A stretch of 18,564 nucleotides of DNA, from the NCBI GenBank assembly GCA_964523875.1, contig CAZGAS010000021.1, forward strand, positions 1 to 18,564. Reading direction: 5' to 3'. Below the pieces are notes generated by a model. It was not told where the DNA came from. It searched no databases and saw nothing but the letters and a program-made list of their open reading frames with translations. This stretch comes from JAUVHV01 sp964523875. GTDB taxonomy: Bacteria > Omnitrophota > Gorgyraeia > JABMRG01. This document shows, one piece after another, positions 8,067 through 15,803 of the stretch; position 1 is the stretch's first letter; every line of letters starts with the position of its first letter. The translations under genes were made by a program, and so were the position numbers.

Positions 8067-9064
8067 CTGGCCTTTTTATTGGTTATAACCATCTCTAGCA
8101 GCAGGAATATCAGCGCGATGGCCAAGGGTATCTGAAAGCGTTCATAATATACCTTATCCATTCTTGCCTTCATATCCCGCCTCTCCATAAGAGAGAGTTT
8201 TTTATCATATATTATATCTAATCCAAAATCCGCGCCGCTTGAACGTACATACATGCCGTTTGTAGCTACGGCTATCTTTTTTAGCACGGTCTCGTCCAGG
8301 CTTGTTTTTATGATATTGCCTTTACTGTCTTTTAGGAAGGTCCTCTTACCGGAATTGTCAGCAACCTGGATAAGATCCCCCTCAGTTGTGCCGATACCTA
8401 TACAGAATATCCTGATATTCTCCTTTGCCGCCTCGTCAGCAGTCTTTACAGGGTTACCTTCATGGTCCTCGCCATCGGTAATAAGTATGAGTACCTTGTA
8501 TTTTTTTTGGCCGCTTTCATAGCTGTTCATGGCAAGCCTTATGGCGCTTGATATGGATGTCCCCCCTCTGGGTATAGAGGTAGCGCTTAAGTCATCAAGG
8601 GCCAGCATAAAACCATTATAATCAGTGGTAAGCGGACATTGCAGGAATGCCGTGCCTGAGAAGGCAATCAATCCGACCCTGTCTCCTTGTAGTTTTTTGA
8701 GCAGGTCCTTGACCGCGAGTTTGGATTTCTCGAGCCTGTTGGGCCTTACATCAACAGCTAACATACTCTTGGACGTGTCTATCGCTATCAATATATCGAG
8801 GCTCTTCTTGTTCACCTTCTGCCATTTAAACCCCCATTGCGGACGCATAAGGGAAAGCAGGCTGAATGTAAATACCAGTACAAGTAACAGGGCCTTTATC
8901 CTCTGTTTTCTTGTGTTTAGGGAATTGGCTATCTCCGGAAGAAGGCCTTTTTCAGCAAATCTGGTTAATAGGGCACGCCTTGTCTTGAAGGACCAGGCAA
9001 AGAAAAACACCAGTGCCAGAACGACCCAAAAATAGACGCTAAAATAAAGGCTAGTGAATCTCAT
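8063..9064 (-). CDS. batB: BatB: VWA-domain membrane protein
   Basis: The 333-residue protein has two N-terminal membrane helices (about 7-25 and 57-73), a von Willebrand factor A domain, and a C-terminal helix (about 312-327). The metal-ion-dependent adhesion site is intact: DTSKS (D96, S98, S100), the threonine of RGGTS (T169) and ITDGED (D197). The insert DNSGKRTFLKDSKGNIIKTS is typical of the BatB side of the pair. Such VWA proteins are predicted MoxR partners. batA ends 7 bp upstream. A strong AAGGAGG lies at the end of batA but 16 bp from this ATG, further than ideal, so translation may partly depend on coupling. Confidence 0.9.
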   Translation of the reverse strand: MRFTSLYFSVYFWVVLALVFFFAWSFKTRRALLTRFAEKGLLPEIANSLNTRKQRIKALLLVLVFTFSLLSLMRPQWGFKWQKVNKKSLDILIAIDTSKSMLAVDVRPNRLEKSKLAVKDLLKKLQGDRVGLIAFSGTAFLQCPLTTDYNGFMLALDDLSATSIPRGGTSISSAIRLAMNSYESGQKKYKVLILITDGEDHEGNPVKTADEAAKENIRIFCIGIGTTEGDLIQVADNSGKRTFLKDSKGNIIKTSLDETVLKKIAVATNGMYVRSSGADFGLDIIYDKKLSLMERRDMKARMDKVYYERFQIPLAIALIFLLLEMVITNKKAR

Positions 9065-9071
9065 ATAAACT

Positions 9072-10067
9072 CTATGGCAACCTCCTTAATAGGGTATTGG
9101 ATAATACTATCTCAAGCAGCAGGAGCAGGAGCGCGGGTATCAGAAATATGTAGAAAAGCTCGTTATAGCGGGTAAAACCAGCCTCTTCAACAGGTGTCTT
9201 CTCCAGGGCATCTATCTCTTTGTATATCTGTTTCAGAGACCTTGTATCTGTTGCCCTGTAGTATTTACCGCCTGTCTCATCAGCTATCTCTTTTAACGTG
9301 GCTTCATCTATCTCTATCTTTACATTCTGGTAGACCATCTCTCCCCAGGCGGTCCTTACAGGATATGGTGCCAGGCCCATAGAACCCGCGCCAATGGCAT
9401 ATATCTTTATGCCTAATGCCTTGGCAGTCTCCGCCGCGACAAAAGGCGAGACCCTGCCGGCATTGCTTACACCGTCTGTTAAGAGTACAATTATCTTGCT
9501 CTTGGCCTGGGTGTCTCTTAGCCTGTTTAAGGATGACATAATAGCCGAGCCGATTGCTGTACCGTCTTCTATATCGCCTATACGTATCCTTTCAAGGTTT
9601 TTTATGAGCCATGGATAATCAAGGGTCAAGGGGCATACTGTGTACGCGCGCGCGGCGAAGGCAACAAGGCCTATCTTGTCGTTCGTTCTCATCTTGATAA
9701 AATCTTCCGCGACCCTTTTCGCGACAAATAACCGGTTCTGGCGCCTGTTGTCCATCTCAAAATCTTCTGCACGCATACTGCCGGAACAATCTATGGTAAG
9801 TACGATATCAATGCCTTCAGCCTCAATCTTGGCGTTCTCAAGTGGTGCCGAGGGCCTTGCCAGAGCGACAAGAAAGAGGCTGACAGCGATAAGCCTGAGC
9901 CATGGCAGCATCTTCATGCCTATAAGCTTGATAGTGATATCAGGGCTGTCTATGATATCAAGAGAGGAAAATCTTACACTAGCACAACCGGCCCTTTTTG
10001 AGAGATAAAAAAAAGCCGCCAGTATAAATGGTATAAGAAAGAGTACCCAGAAGTCACGAAATATCAT
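9072..10067 (-). CDS. batA: BatA: VWA-domain membrane protein
   Basis: This 331-residue protein has N-terminal hydrophobic segments (about 5-21 and 54-70), then a VWA domain with a complete MIDAS: TIDCSGSM (D93, S95, S97), DGT (T170) and LTDGVSN (D198). A C-terminal membrane helix follows at about 307-325 (FYIFLIPALLLLLLEIVL). The order helix-RPS-VWA-helix and the position directly before a second VWA gene identify BatA. It is a paralogue of the adjacent batB. The ATG overlaps the TGA of the upstream small membrane protein gene (10064-10067). Its expected role is metal-dependent protein binding at the membrane, controlled by the MoxR ATPase. Confidence 0.9.
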   Translation of the reverse strand: MIFRDFWVLFLIPFILAAFFYLSKRAGCASVRFSSLDIIDSPDITIKLIGMKMLPWLRLIAVSLFLVALARPSAPLENAKIEAEGIDIVLTIDCSGSMRAEDFEMDNRRQNRLFVAKRVAEDFIKMRTNDKIGLVAFAARAYTVCPLTLDYPWLIKNLERIRIGDIEDGTAIGSAIMSSLNRLRDTQAKSKIIVLLTDGVSNAGRVSPFVAAETAKALGIKIYAIGAGSMGLAPYPVRTAWGEMVYQNVKIEIDEATLKEIADETGGKYYRATDTRSLKQIYKEIDALEKTPVEEAGFTRYNELFYIFLIPALLLLLLEIVLSNTLLRRLP

Positions 10068-10594
10068 TTTATATTATTCTTCTCCTCGTCTTCTGCCCTT
10101 GTCTCATCAACCAGCCTTTTTACTGTATCAAAGCTTGCCTCAATCTCAGGCTTTGTCGGGCCGTACTTAGCGAATTTTACAAGGTCGCACTGGGTAAGGA
10201 ATTCTTTTACGATATCTTTCTGCTGGTTGGTTAGGATATCAGAGTCCCTTAATGAGTATAGAAATTCTTCTGTTGTCATCTCCGGCGCCTTTAATAAGAA
10301 TCTATTCTCAATATAGGCGCGTGCTATGTCGGATATCTCAAAATAATAATCTTTAATGAGCCCGTTGCCCGGAAGGTCGCGCGAGGTTAGCAGGTCAAGG
10401 GCCTCGTACGCTATCTCATGGGCTTTTTTAAGGTGTACGATCCGTGTCTTTAACGCGGCCCTCTTTTTGATTAGATATATAATGAGAAATATCAGGATAG
10501 ATATTATCACTATAGCCAGGATAATTACCAGCAAGGTATAATTTGCCTGGAAACTCAGGGGCCCCTTTATATCTTTTATATTTACCTGGTCCAA
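10064..10594 (-). CDS. small single-helix membrane protein of the Bat/MoxR locus (DUF4381-like)
   Basis: The 176-residue protein has a short N-terminal part, one strong membrane helix (about 19-42), and a soluble tail. The tail (83-163, YYFEISDIARAYIENRF then CDLVKFAKYGP) resembles the BatD tail. Small proteins of this layout sit between the DUF58 and batA genes in many MoxR-Bat clusters and are labelled DUF4381 or hypothetical. The start is a TTG at 10594, one base after the DUF58 stop (TAA-A-TTG). A TAG lies in frame just upstream, so no earlier start is possible. GAAGG ten bases before the TTG may be the ribosome site. Its function is unknown; a linker between MoxR/DUF58 and BatA is a guess. 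Confidence 0.78.
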   Translation of the reverse strand: MDQVNIKDIKGPLSFQANYTLLVIILAIVIISILIFLIIYLIKKRAALKTRIVHLKKAHEIAYEALDLLTSRDLPGNGLIKDYYFEISDIARAYIENRFLLKAPEMTTEEFLYSLRDSDILTNQQKDIVKEFLTQCDLVKFAKYGPTKPEIEASFDTVKRLVDETRAEDEEKNNIK

Positions 10595-10595
10595 T

Positions 10596-11474
10596 TTAAG
10601 CTAACCTTCTCTTGCGCATCTTAAAAAAGCGTATAAGCTCTTTTGTGTATGAGGCGTTCGTGTATATGTCAATAGTATCTATGCCCGCGCCGCGAAGGAG
10701 TTCTTTGCGGTCCTTAAGCCTTTCATGAGAGGTACGGGTGTATTCTGCCCTAAAGCTATTATCGCTTGTATCTATGGTGCGCTCGTATCCTGCCTCCGCG
10801 TCATTTAGCTTTATCAAGCCGACATCAGGCATATCTATCTCCCGGGGGTCTGTGATGGTGACAGCTATGACATCATGCCTCTTGTTTGTTACAGCAAGGC
10901 GTTTTTTGAAATCCTTATCAAAAAAATCAGATATCAGAAATGTTATGGCTCTTCTCTTTGTGACCCTGTTAAGGTATTCGAGCGCCAGGGAGATATTTGT
11001 GCCCTTGCCCTCAGGCTTAAAATACAATGCCTCTCTTATGACCCTTAATACGTGCCTTAGGCCCTTATGCGGAGGTATGAATTTTTCTACCCTGTCTGTA
11101 AAGATTATAAGCCCGACCTTGTCATTGTTTTGTATAGCGGAAAAGGCCAGCACCGAAGAGAGCTCTGCCGCGAGCTGGCTCTTTAACTGGCTGGTAGAGC
11201 CAAACCTGCACGAGGTGGACGCGTCTAGTAATATCATTACTGTCAGTTCCCTCTCCTCGACAAACTTCTTTATGTGGGGCACTCCTGTGCGCGCGGTAAC
11301 GTTCCAGTCAATACTCTGGATATCATCCCCCGGCATGTACTCTCTTACCTCGTCAAATTCCATACCCTTGCCCTTGAATACACTGTGGTATTGCCCGGCG
11401 AAGAGGTCTGTTACCATGCGGGATGTTGTAATCTGTATCCTTCGTATCTTCTTAAGGACTTCCTTGGGTATCAT
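10596..11474 (-). CDS. DUF58 protein (MoxR-associated, VWA-like)
   Basis: The 292-residue protein carries the DUF58 core: FDEVREYMPGDDIQSIDWNVTAR (about 40-62), then KKFVEERELTVMILLDASTS (69-88). The last part supplies a VWA-like metal site (D84, S86, S88). It has no membrane helix and no signal peptide, so it is cytoplasmic. DUF58 genes nearly always follow moxR, as here: moxR's TAA is immediately followed by this ATG with no spacer. In related systems the pair is a chaperone-type ATPase with its adaptor. The C-terminus is basic (MRKRRLA). Confidence 0.92.
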   Translation of the reverse strand: MIPKEVLKKIRRIQITTSRMVTDLFAGQYHSVFKGKGMEFDEVREYMPGDDIQSIDWNVTARTGVPHIKKFVEERELTVMILLDASTSCRFGSTSQLKSQLAAELSSVLAFSAIQNNDKVGLIIFTDRVEKFIPPHKGLRHVLRVIREALYFKPEGKGTNISLALEYLNRVTKRRAITFLISDFFDKDFKKRLAVTNKRHDVIAVTITDPREIDMPDVGLIKLNDAEAGYERTIDTSDNSFRAEYTRTSHERLKDRKELLRGAGIDTIDIYTNASYTKELIRFFKMRKRRLA

Positions 11475-12467
11475 TTACGGAACCTCTATCTCATCAAATA
11501 TCTTCTTTATGATGTCTTCAGAGGTCTTCTCTTCAGACTCAGCCTCGTAGCTTACAGTCAGGCGGTGCCTTAGAACATCCATGCCGATACTCTTTATATC
11601 CTGCGGTGTAACATAGCCCCTGCCCTGTATAAAGGCATATGCCTTTGCCGCCAGCCTCAGGTATATTGTCGCGCGTGGTGAGGCGCCATACTGGATAAGG
11701 CCTGCCAGCTCGCTGAGTTTATATATCTCAGGTGTTCTGGTGGCGAATACTATATCGAGTATGTATTTTTCTAATTTTTCATCGATATATATCTCGTCAA
11801 CAACGCTCCTGGCGTTCATAATATCCTTTGGCTCTATTACGCCCTTAACCTCTATCTTACTCTGGGTAAAACTCATCCTTTTTAATATCTGGTGCTCTTC
11901 GTTCCTGGTAGGATATGTAATCTTTATCTTAAGCATGAAGCGGTCAACCTGCGCCTCGGGTAATGGGTATGTACCCTCCTGTTCTATGGGGTTTTGTGTT
12001 GCCATAACAAGAAAGGGCTGGTCAAGCTTAAATGTCTCCAGGCCTATGGTCACCTCTCTCTCCTGCATAGCCTCTAAGAGCGCGCTCTGCACCTTAGCCG
12101 GAGCCCTGTTTATCTCGTCAGCGAGGATTAGGTTTGAGAATATGGGCCCCTTCTTTGTTGTAAAGGTGCCTTCTTTAGGGTTGTAGACTAAGGTACCGAT
12201 AATATCCGCCGGAAGAAGGTCAGGGGTAAATTGTATTCTCTGGAATTTGGTATTTATTGCTTGCGCGAGGGTCCTGATAGAGAGTGTCTTTGCCAGGCCT
12301 GGTACGCCCTCTACCAATATATGGCCATTGGCTAGTATGCCCACAAGAAGCCTGTCGATAAGATAGTGCTGGCCTACTATTACCTTCTGTATCTCGGTCC
12401 TTAGATTTTGAACAAACGCGCTCTCCTTTTTTACCTTCTCATTAATAGCGCTTATGCCTTCTGTCAT
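11475..12467 (-). CDS. moxR: MoxR-family AAA+ ATPase
   Basis: The 330-residue protein has all MoxR motifs: VGQ near 31, Walker A GVPGLAKT (54-61), Walker B LILADEINRAP (113-123), sensor 1 ATQNPIEQEGTYPLPEAQVDRF (156-177, with the presumed arginine finger R176), and a C-terminal lid ending in GASPRA and VLRHR. MoxR ATPases form hexamers and are thought to remodel or activate VWA-domain partner proteins. Here the partners would be DUF58, BatA and BatB, encoded directly downstream. A strong AAGGAGG (12474-12480) six bases before the ATG fixes the start. This is the first gene of the Bat operon, preceded by 179 bp of non-coding DNA. Confidence 0.95.
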   Translation of the reverse strand: MTEGISAINEKVKKESAFVQNLRTEIQKVIVGQHYLIDRLLVGILANGHILVEGVPGLAKTLSIRTLAQAINTKFQRIQFTPDLLPADIIGTLVYNPKEGTFTTKKGPIFSNLILADEINRAPAKVQSALLEAMQEREVTIGLETFKLDQPFLVMATQNPIEQEGTYPLPEAQVDRFMLKIKITYPTRNEEHQILKRMSFTQSKIEVKGVIEPKDIMNARSVVDEIYIDEKLEKYILDIVFATRTPEIYKLSELAGLIQYGASPRATIYLRLAAKAYAFIQGRGYVTPQDIKSIGMDVLRHRLTVSYEAESEEKTSEDIIKKIFDEIEVP

Positions 12468-12511
12468 GCTAAGCCTCCTTTTTTTATCTCTGTTATTCTA
12501 AGTGTTTAGAT

Positions 12512-12587
12512 CCTTCACTTGGTTCGACAAGCTCACCACAAGTCGTTCAGGATGACAAATGTTTCGCGTTCAGGATGACAAATGTTT
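12512..12587. repeat. dispersed-type intergenic repeat with 23-bp-period tandem duplication
   Basis: The segment contains GGTTCGACAAGCTCACC followed by CGTTCAGGATGACAAATG, phrases typical of short dispersed intergenic repeats seen in many bacterial genomes (TTCGACAAGCTCAGGATGAC type). A 21-bp block starting CGTTCAGGATGACAAAT occurs twice, at 12544-12564 and 12567-12587, a 23-bp period with identical copies. ACTTG (12517-12521) and CAAGT (12539-12543) can pair as part of an imperfect hairpin (TGGT/ACCA inside). It lies in the leader of the Bat operon. The repeat class is recognised from memory, not searched. Confidence 0.75.
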
Positions 12588-12603
12588 TTATACACTATAT
12601 AAT

Positions 12604-12633
12604 TTTATAAATAAATAGCAAAAAAATCAACAA
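12604..12633 (-). promoter_or_regulatory. candidate promoter of the Bat operon
   Basis: On the minus strand a TTGTTG (12628-12633) and a TATAAA (12604-12609) are 18 bp apart in an AT-rich stretch. This gives a leader of about 130 bases that includes the intergenic repeat. The region is so AT-rich that chance matches are likely, and other alignments such as TATAGT or GTATAA nearby are possible. Seen as a motif only. Confidence 0.3.
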
Positions 12634-12643
12634 AAAAATTGAT
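12620..12643 (-). terminator. weak candidate terminator after the HAD phosphatase gene
   Basis: Just after the HAD stop (12647) the minus strand has ATCAA, a T-rich loop and TTGAT, followed by six T. The stem is short and purely A/T apart from one C/G pair, so it would be a poor intrinsic terminator. It overlaps the candidate -35 box of the moxR promoter. Confidence 0.25.
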
Positions 12644-12646
12644 ATG

Positions 12647-13294
12647 CTAAAAGGTTATATCCATTATCTTCTGGAACAACTCAGTAAAATCCTTCTTTTT
12701 GCAGTCATAATCAGCCATATCAGAGAGCGCCTTGCTGGTGGAATTGAATGCAATGGAGTAGCCCGCGTTCCTGATAAGAGATATATCGCCTTCATTATCT
12801 CCTATGCTTATTGTCTCAGATGGCCTGACCTTAAGTATCCGCATTATATCTTTTACAACCCTGCACTTTTTTCCATGGGTGATATTTATCTTTACCTTGC
12901 CTGTGAGTCGGCCTCTTTGGGCGAGAAGGGTATTGGTTAATACATAGTCAAGGGATAACTCATCTTTTAGCTGTTCTCCGATATACTGAAGCCCTGTAGA
13001 GACAGCGGCCAGTTTAAATCCGCGCTTCTTTAATTTCTTTATGCAGGATTTAGCGTTTTTTGTATAGGCTACAGGTGTAAATAGGCTGGATATATTCTTT
13101 TCAGGCAGGCCTTTCCAGCACGCGGCGTCTAACTCGCAAAACCTTTTATAGCTTATCTTACCGGCGCGGAACCTGTCCTGATATCTTGATGCCATCTTGT
13201 CCCACATCTTTAGTTTTTCGTGTATAAGCTGCCAGGAACTTACGTGCCGCGTTATTGTCCCGTCGATATCGAATATAATAAGCCTGTATCTCAT
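12647..13294 (-). CDS. HAD-superfamily phosphatase, phosphoserine phosphatase-like (HAD-IB)
   Basis: The 215-residue protein has the four HAD motifs: FDIDGTIT (nucleophile D9, acid D11), AVSTG (S99), a basic residue in HGKKCRVV (about K143), and SIGDNEGDISLI (D166, D170). An alpha-helical C1 cap follows motif I (about 18-75). Length and motifs fit phosphoserine phosphatase-like HAD-IB enzymes (about 210 residues). Motif I is DxDGT, shared with many subfamilies, so serine synthesis is only one option. The ATG overlaps the rlmN stop as ATGA (13291-13294), so the two are translated together. Confidence 0.85.
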   Translation of the reverse strand: MRYRLIIFDIDGTITRHVSSWQLIHEKLKMWDKMASRYQDRFRAGKISYKRFCELDAACWKGLPEKNISSLFTPVAYTKNAKSCIKKLKKRGFKLAAVSTGLQYIGEQLKDELSLDYVLTNTLLAQRGRLTGKVKINITHGKKCRVVKDIMRILKVRPSETISIGDNEGDISLIRNAGYSIAFNSTSKALSDMADYDCKKKDFTELFQKIMDITF

Positions 13295-14313
13295 CTCTTT
13301 CCGGCAAGCTGGCCGCAGGCGGCCTGGATATCACTGCCCTTGGACATCCTTACTGTTACATCTGTCCCTGACTCAGTGAGCCTGTCTACAAACTTCTCTA
13401 TGCCCTTGGCAAGCGGTGGGGTGAAATCAAGGCCCTTTACAGGGCTGTATGAGATTATGTTTATCTTTGCCCATAGCTTGCGCGCTATCCCTACAAGTGC
13501 GTTAGCGTCGGCAAGGGAGTCATTAACGCCTTTTATTAATATATATTCTACTGTAGTCTTCCTGTTGGATGCCTTTGAGTAGGCATTGACCGCCTCTATG
13601 AGCGGGTTTAAGGGGTATGCCTTATTAACAGGCATAATCTTATTACGTAACCTGTCTGAAGTAGCGTGGAGCGATATCGAGAGGTTGACCTGTATCTCAA
13701 GGGTTTGAAGTTTTTTGATAGCAGGTATGATGCCGCTTGTAGATATGGTTATTCTCCTGGCGCCTATAGCAAGGGAGTCTTTGTCATTCATTATTTTGAT
13801 GGCTGTGACAAGATTCTCATAATTATCAAGCGGTTCACCCATGCCCATGAAGACGTAATTTGTAAGGTCCTGGTTTAGGTGGAATTTCGCGTATATTATC
13901 TGGTCAAGGATCTCAGCGGTTGAGAGGTCCCTCTGGAAACCGCCCATGCCGCTGGCGCAAAACACGCATCCAAAGCGGCAGCCTACCTGCGTAGACAGGC
14001 ATATCGTAGAACGTTTGCCTGATCTTATTATGACGGACTCTATATGTTTTCCGTCATTTAACTTAAAGAGAAGCTTTAATGTGGAGTCGGCGCTCTGGCG
14101 TTTTTCAACGCCCTGAAAGCTGTTTAAGAAAAAATATTTCGCGAGTTTATCTGTCAGAGACTTTGGCAGGTTGGTCATGAGGTTAAAATCTTCAAGCCCC
14201 TTCTCATATAACCATTTAAATACCTGCCTTGCCCTGTATTTGGGTTCACCCATGCCAACAAGGGTGCCTTGCAGTTTTTCAAGGGTAAGGTTTTTTATAT
14301 TATCTTGTCCCAT
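13291..14313 (-). CDS. rlmN: 23S rRNA (adenine-2503-C2)-methyltransferase RlmN
   Basis: Radical-SAM enzyme that methylates A2503 of 23S rRNA and A37 of some tRNAs. The protein has GEPKYRARQVFKWLYEKG near the N-terminus, the cluster motif CRFGCVFC (C112, C116, C119), the upstream C105 (seven before the cluster, like E. coli C118), MGMGEPLDNYENL, SISLHA, VEYILIKGVND, and the terminal SDIQAACGQL, whose cysteine (C333) corresponds to the methyl-carrying C355. The start at 14313 is preferred because TGGAAA lies about 6 bp upstream and the family's LTxEEL region begins just after it. An ATG at 14343 would add ten residues but has no ribosome site. It follows the PP2C gene and overlaps the HAD gene. 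Confidence 0.93.
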   Translation of the reverse strand: MGQDNIKNLTLEKLQGTLVGMGEPKYRARQVFKWLYEKGLEDFNLMTNLPKSLTDKLAKYFFLNSFQGVEKRQSADSTLKLLFKLNDGKHIESVIIRSGKRSTICLSTQVGCRFGCVFCASGMGGFQRDLSTAEILDQIIYAKFHLNQDLTNYVFMGMGEPLDNYENLVTAIKIMNDKDSLAIGARRITISTSGIIPAIKKLQTLEIQVNLSISLHATSDRLRNKIMPVNKAYPLNPLIEAVNAYSKASNRKTTVEYILIKGVNDSLADANALVGIARKLWAKINIISYSPVKGLDFTPPLAKGIEKFVDRLTESGTDVTVRMSKGSDIQAACGQLAGKR

Positions 14314-14358
14314 AATAGTTTCCAGTTGGTTTGGTATCGGCATTGTTGGAGGTTAACG

Positions 14359-15696
14359 CTATTTTGTCTTGATATTAAGAATAAAGAGGTCGTCTTTTAA
14401 GTCATTATGCGCGAAGGCCTTTACCTCATTTAAGAGGTTTTCATTGAATATATCAACACCCAGGCCGCGATTTTTGCTGATATACGCCTCTATCCTCTCC
14501 GCGCCGAATTCATTGCCTTCAGGGTCTCTTGCCTCAAGCGCGCCATCTGTAAAAAGTAGTATGCTGTCATCCTTTTTAAAGGGTACCTCATCGTTATATG
14601 TCTTCCTATCATCAAAAGGAAGCCCTAAGAGGCTCGTCTGGGGTGAGAGCTTCTCCAGCTTAGGGTTGGAGCTGTGATAGATATACTGCGGTGGATGTCC
14701 GTAGCTTGAATAAGTGAATCTTCTAGACAGGGGATGAAAATCAAGTAACCCGCAAAAGGCGGTCATGTACATGTTTAATTCCGAAAAATTATTTAACATA
14801 AAACGGTTTATCGCCTTTAAGAGTTCACCGGGGATTATTATCTCTTTTGATAGCCGCTCAAACTCGGTGTTTATGGCGTTTACCATAAGCGCCGCTGATA
14901 CGCCATGGCCGGTAACATCACAGATTAAGAACATCAGCTTATCCTTATTAATAAAATAGAATTTCGCGTAATCACCGCCTATATAATGCATAGGTGTGTA
15001 GGTAACAGCTATATCCGCGAGTTGAGTGATAGTTGAGTGGGGTATAAGTTTCGAATGGACGCGGGTTGCCAGCCTTAGTTCTTTTTCCATCTGGTTATTC
15101 TTCTCTTCCACCTCTTTTAAAAGGATGAAGTTTTCCACGTCGCGATTTCTTTCACGCCTTATGACAGCGTAACATACAACAAGTGAGAGAAAAAGCATGA
15201 TGAGCCCGCTTAGGTAATCAGCTATCTCGGTAGTGATAATAGCGCCTTTATAGATATATTCAGGTACCCTTATTAAAAATATCGCGTATGCCGCGAAATG
15301 GATTAACGCGATTCCCACGACCTTATTCGCGGACCATGGAAAGATAAGCGAAAAAGCGAAAAACATGAAGATAAAGCCCATTGCCACGTCAAAAGGCGCT
15401 ACACTATAGGCAATGCTGTCTCTTGTCATTATTGCCAGAACCATGACTATGAAGAGCCCCGCGCTGAGCCGCGCCGCCTTACAGGAGTGAACCTTCAATG
15501 CCACAAGGTATGTTGTTATAGAGATTACGAATGAGAGCGCCCATGTAAGCTCCATCTGGGTAGAGACCTCCTCCTGCAGCACAATTATACCTATAAGGTC
15601 ACCTAAGAAGTTGCATAGCAGGAGCAATAGTGCCGCTAATTTCAAGCGGCTCTTAATCAGTAGTGTCTCCTGTGCCAGGAAATCGCCTAATAGTTT
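14359..15696 (-). CDS. membrane-anchored SpoIIE-family PP2C serine phosphatase (N-terminus lost in gap)
   Basis: The C-terminal 250 residues are a PP2C/RsbU-type phosphatase: KELRLATRVHSKLIP coil, GGDYAKFYF, CDVTGHGVSAALM, YSSYGHPPQYIY, LLFTDGALEARDPEG and the final DDLFILNI. All expected metal-binding aspartates are present. Upstream are about six membrane helices and a coiled linker (RRERNRDVENFILLKEVEEKNN). Such proteins dephosphorylate anti-anti-sigma factors in partner-switching pathways. The reading frame stays open beyond the TTG at 15645 for 17 more codons (KLLGDFLAQETLLIKSR) into the N gap, so that TTG is unlikely to be the start; the gene is cut by the gap. No anti-sigma partner is visible nearby. 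Confidence 0.88.
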   Translation of the reverse strand, partial: KLLGDFLAQETLLIKSRLKLAALLLLLCNFLGDLIGIIVLQEEVSTQMELTWALSFVISITTYLVALKVHSCKAARLSAGLFIVMVLAIMTRDSIAYSVAPFDVAMGFIFMFFAFSLIFPWSANKVVGIALIHFAAYAIFLIRVPEYIYKGAIITTEIADYLSGLIMLFLSLVVCYAVIRRERNRDVENFILLKEVEEKNNQMEKELRLATRVHSKLIPHSTITQLADIAVTYTPMHYIGGDYAKFYFINKDKLMFLICDVTGHGVSAALMVNAINTEFERLSKEIIIPGELLKAINRFMLNNFSELNMYMTAFCGLLDFHPLSRRFTYSSYGHPPQYIYHSSNPKLEKLSPQTSLLGLPFDDRKTYNDEVPFKKDDSILLFTDGALEARDPEGNEFGAERIEAYISKNRGLGVDIFNENLLNEVKAFAHNDLKDDLFILNIKTK

Positions 15697-15697
15697 T

Positions 15698-15797
15698 NNN
15701 NNNNNNNNNNNNNNNNNNNNNNNNNNNNNNNNNNNNNNNNNNNNNNNNNNNNNNNNNNNNNNNNNNNNNNNNNNNNNNNNNNNNNNNNNNNNNNNNN
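15698..15797. other. assembly gap (100 N)
   Basis: Exactly 100 N separate the PP2C gene from the pyruvate kinase gene. A round 100 usually marks a scaffold join of unknown length, so neighbourhood across it is not proven. The sequence on both sides is coding or nearly so. Confidence 0.99.
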
Positions 15798-15803
15798 GTT
15801 GTA

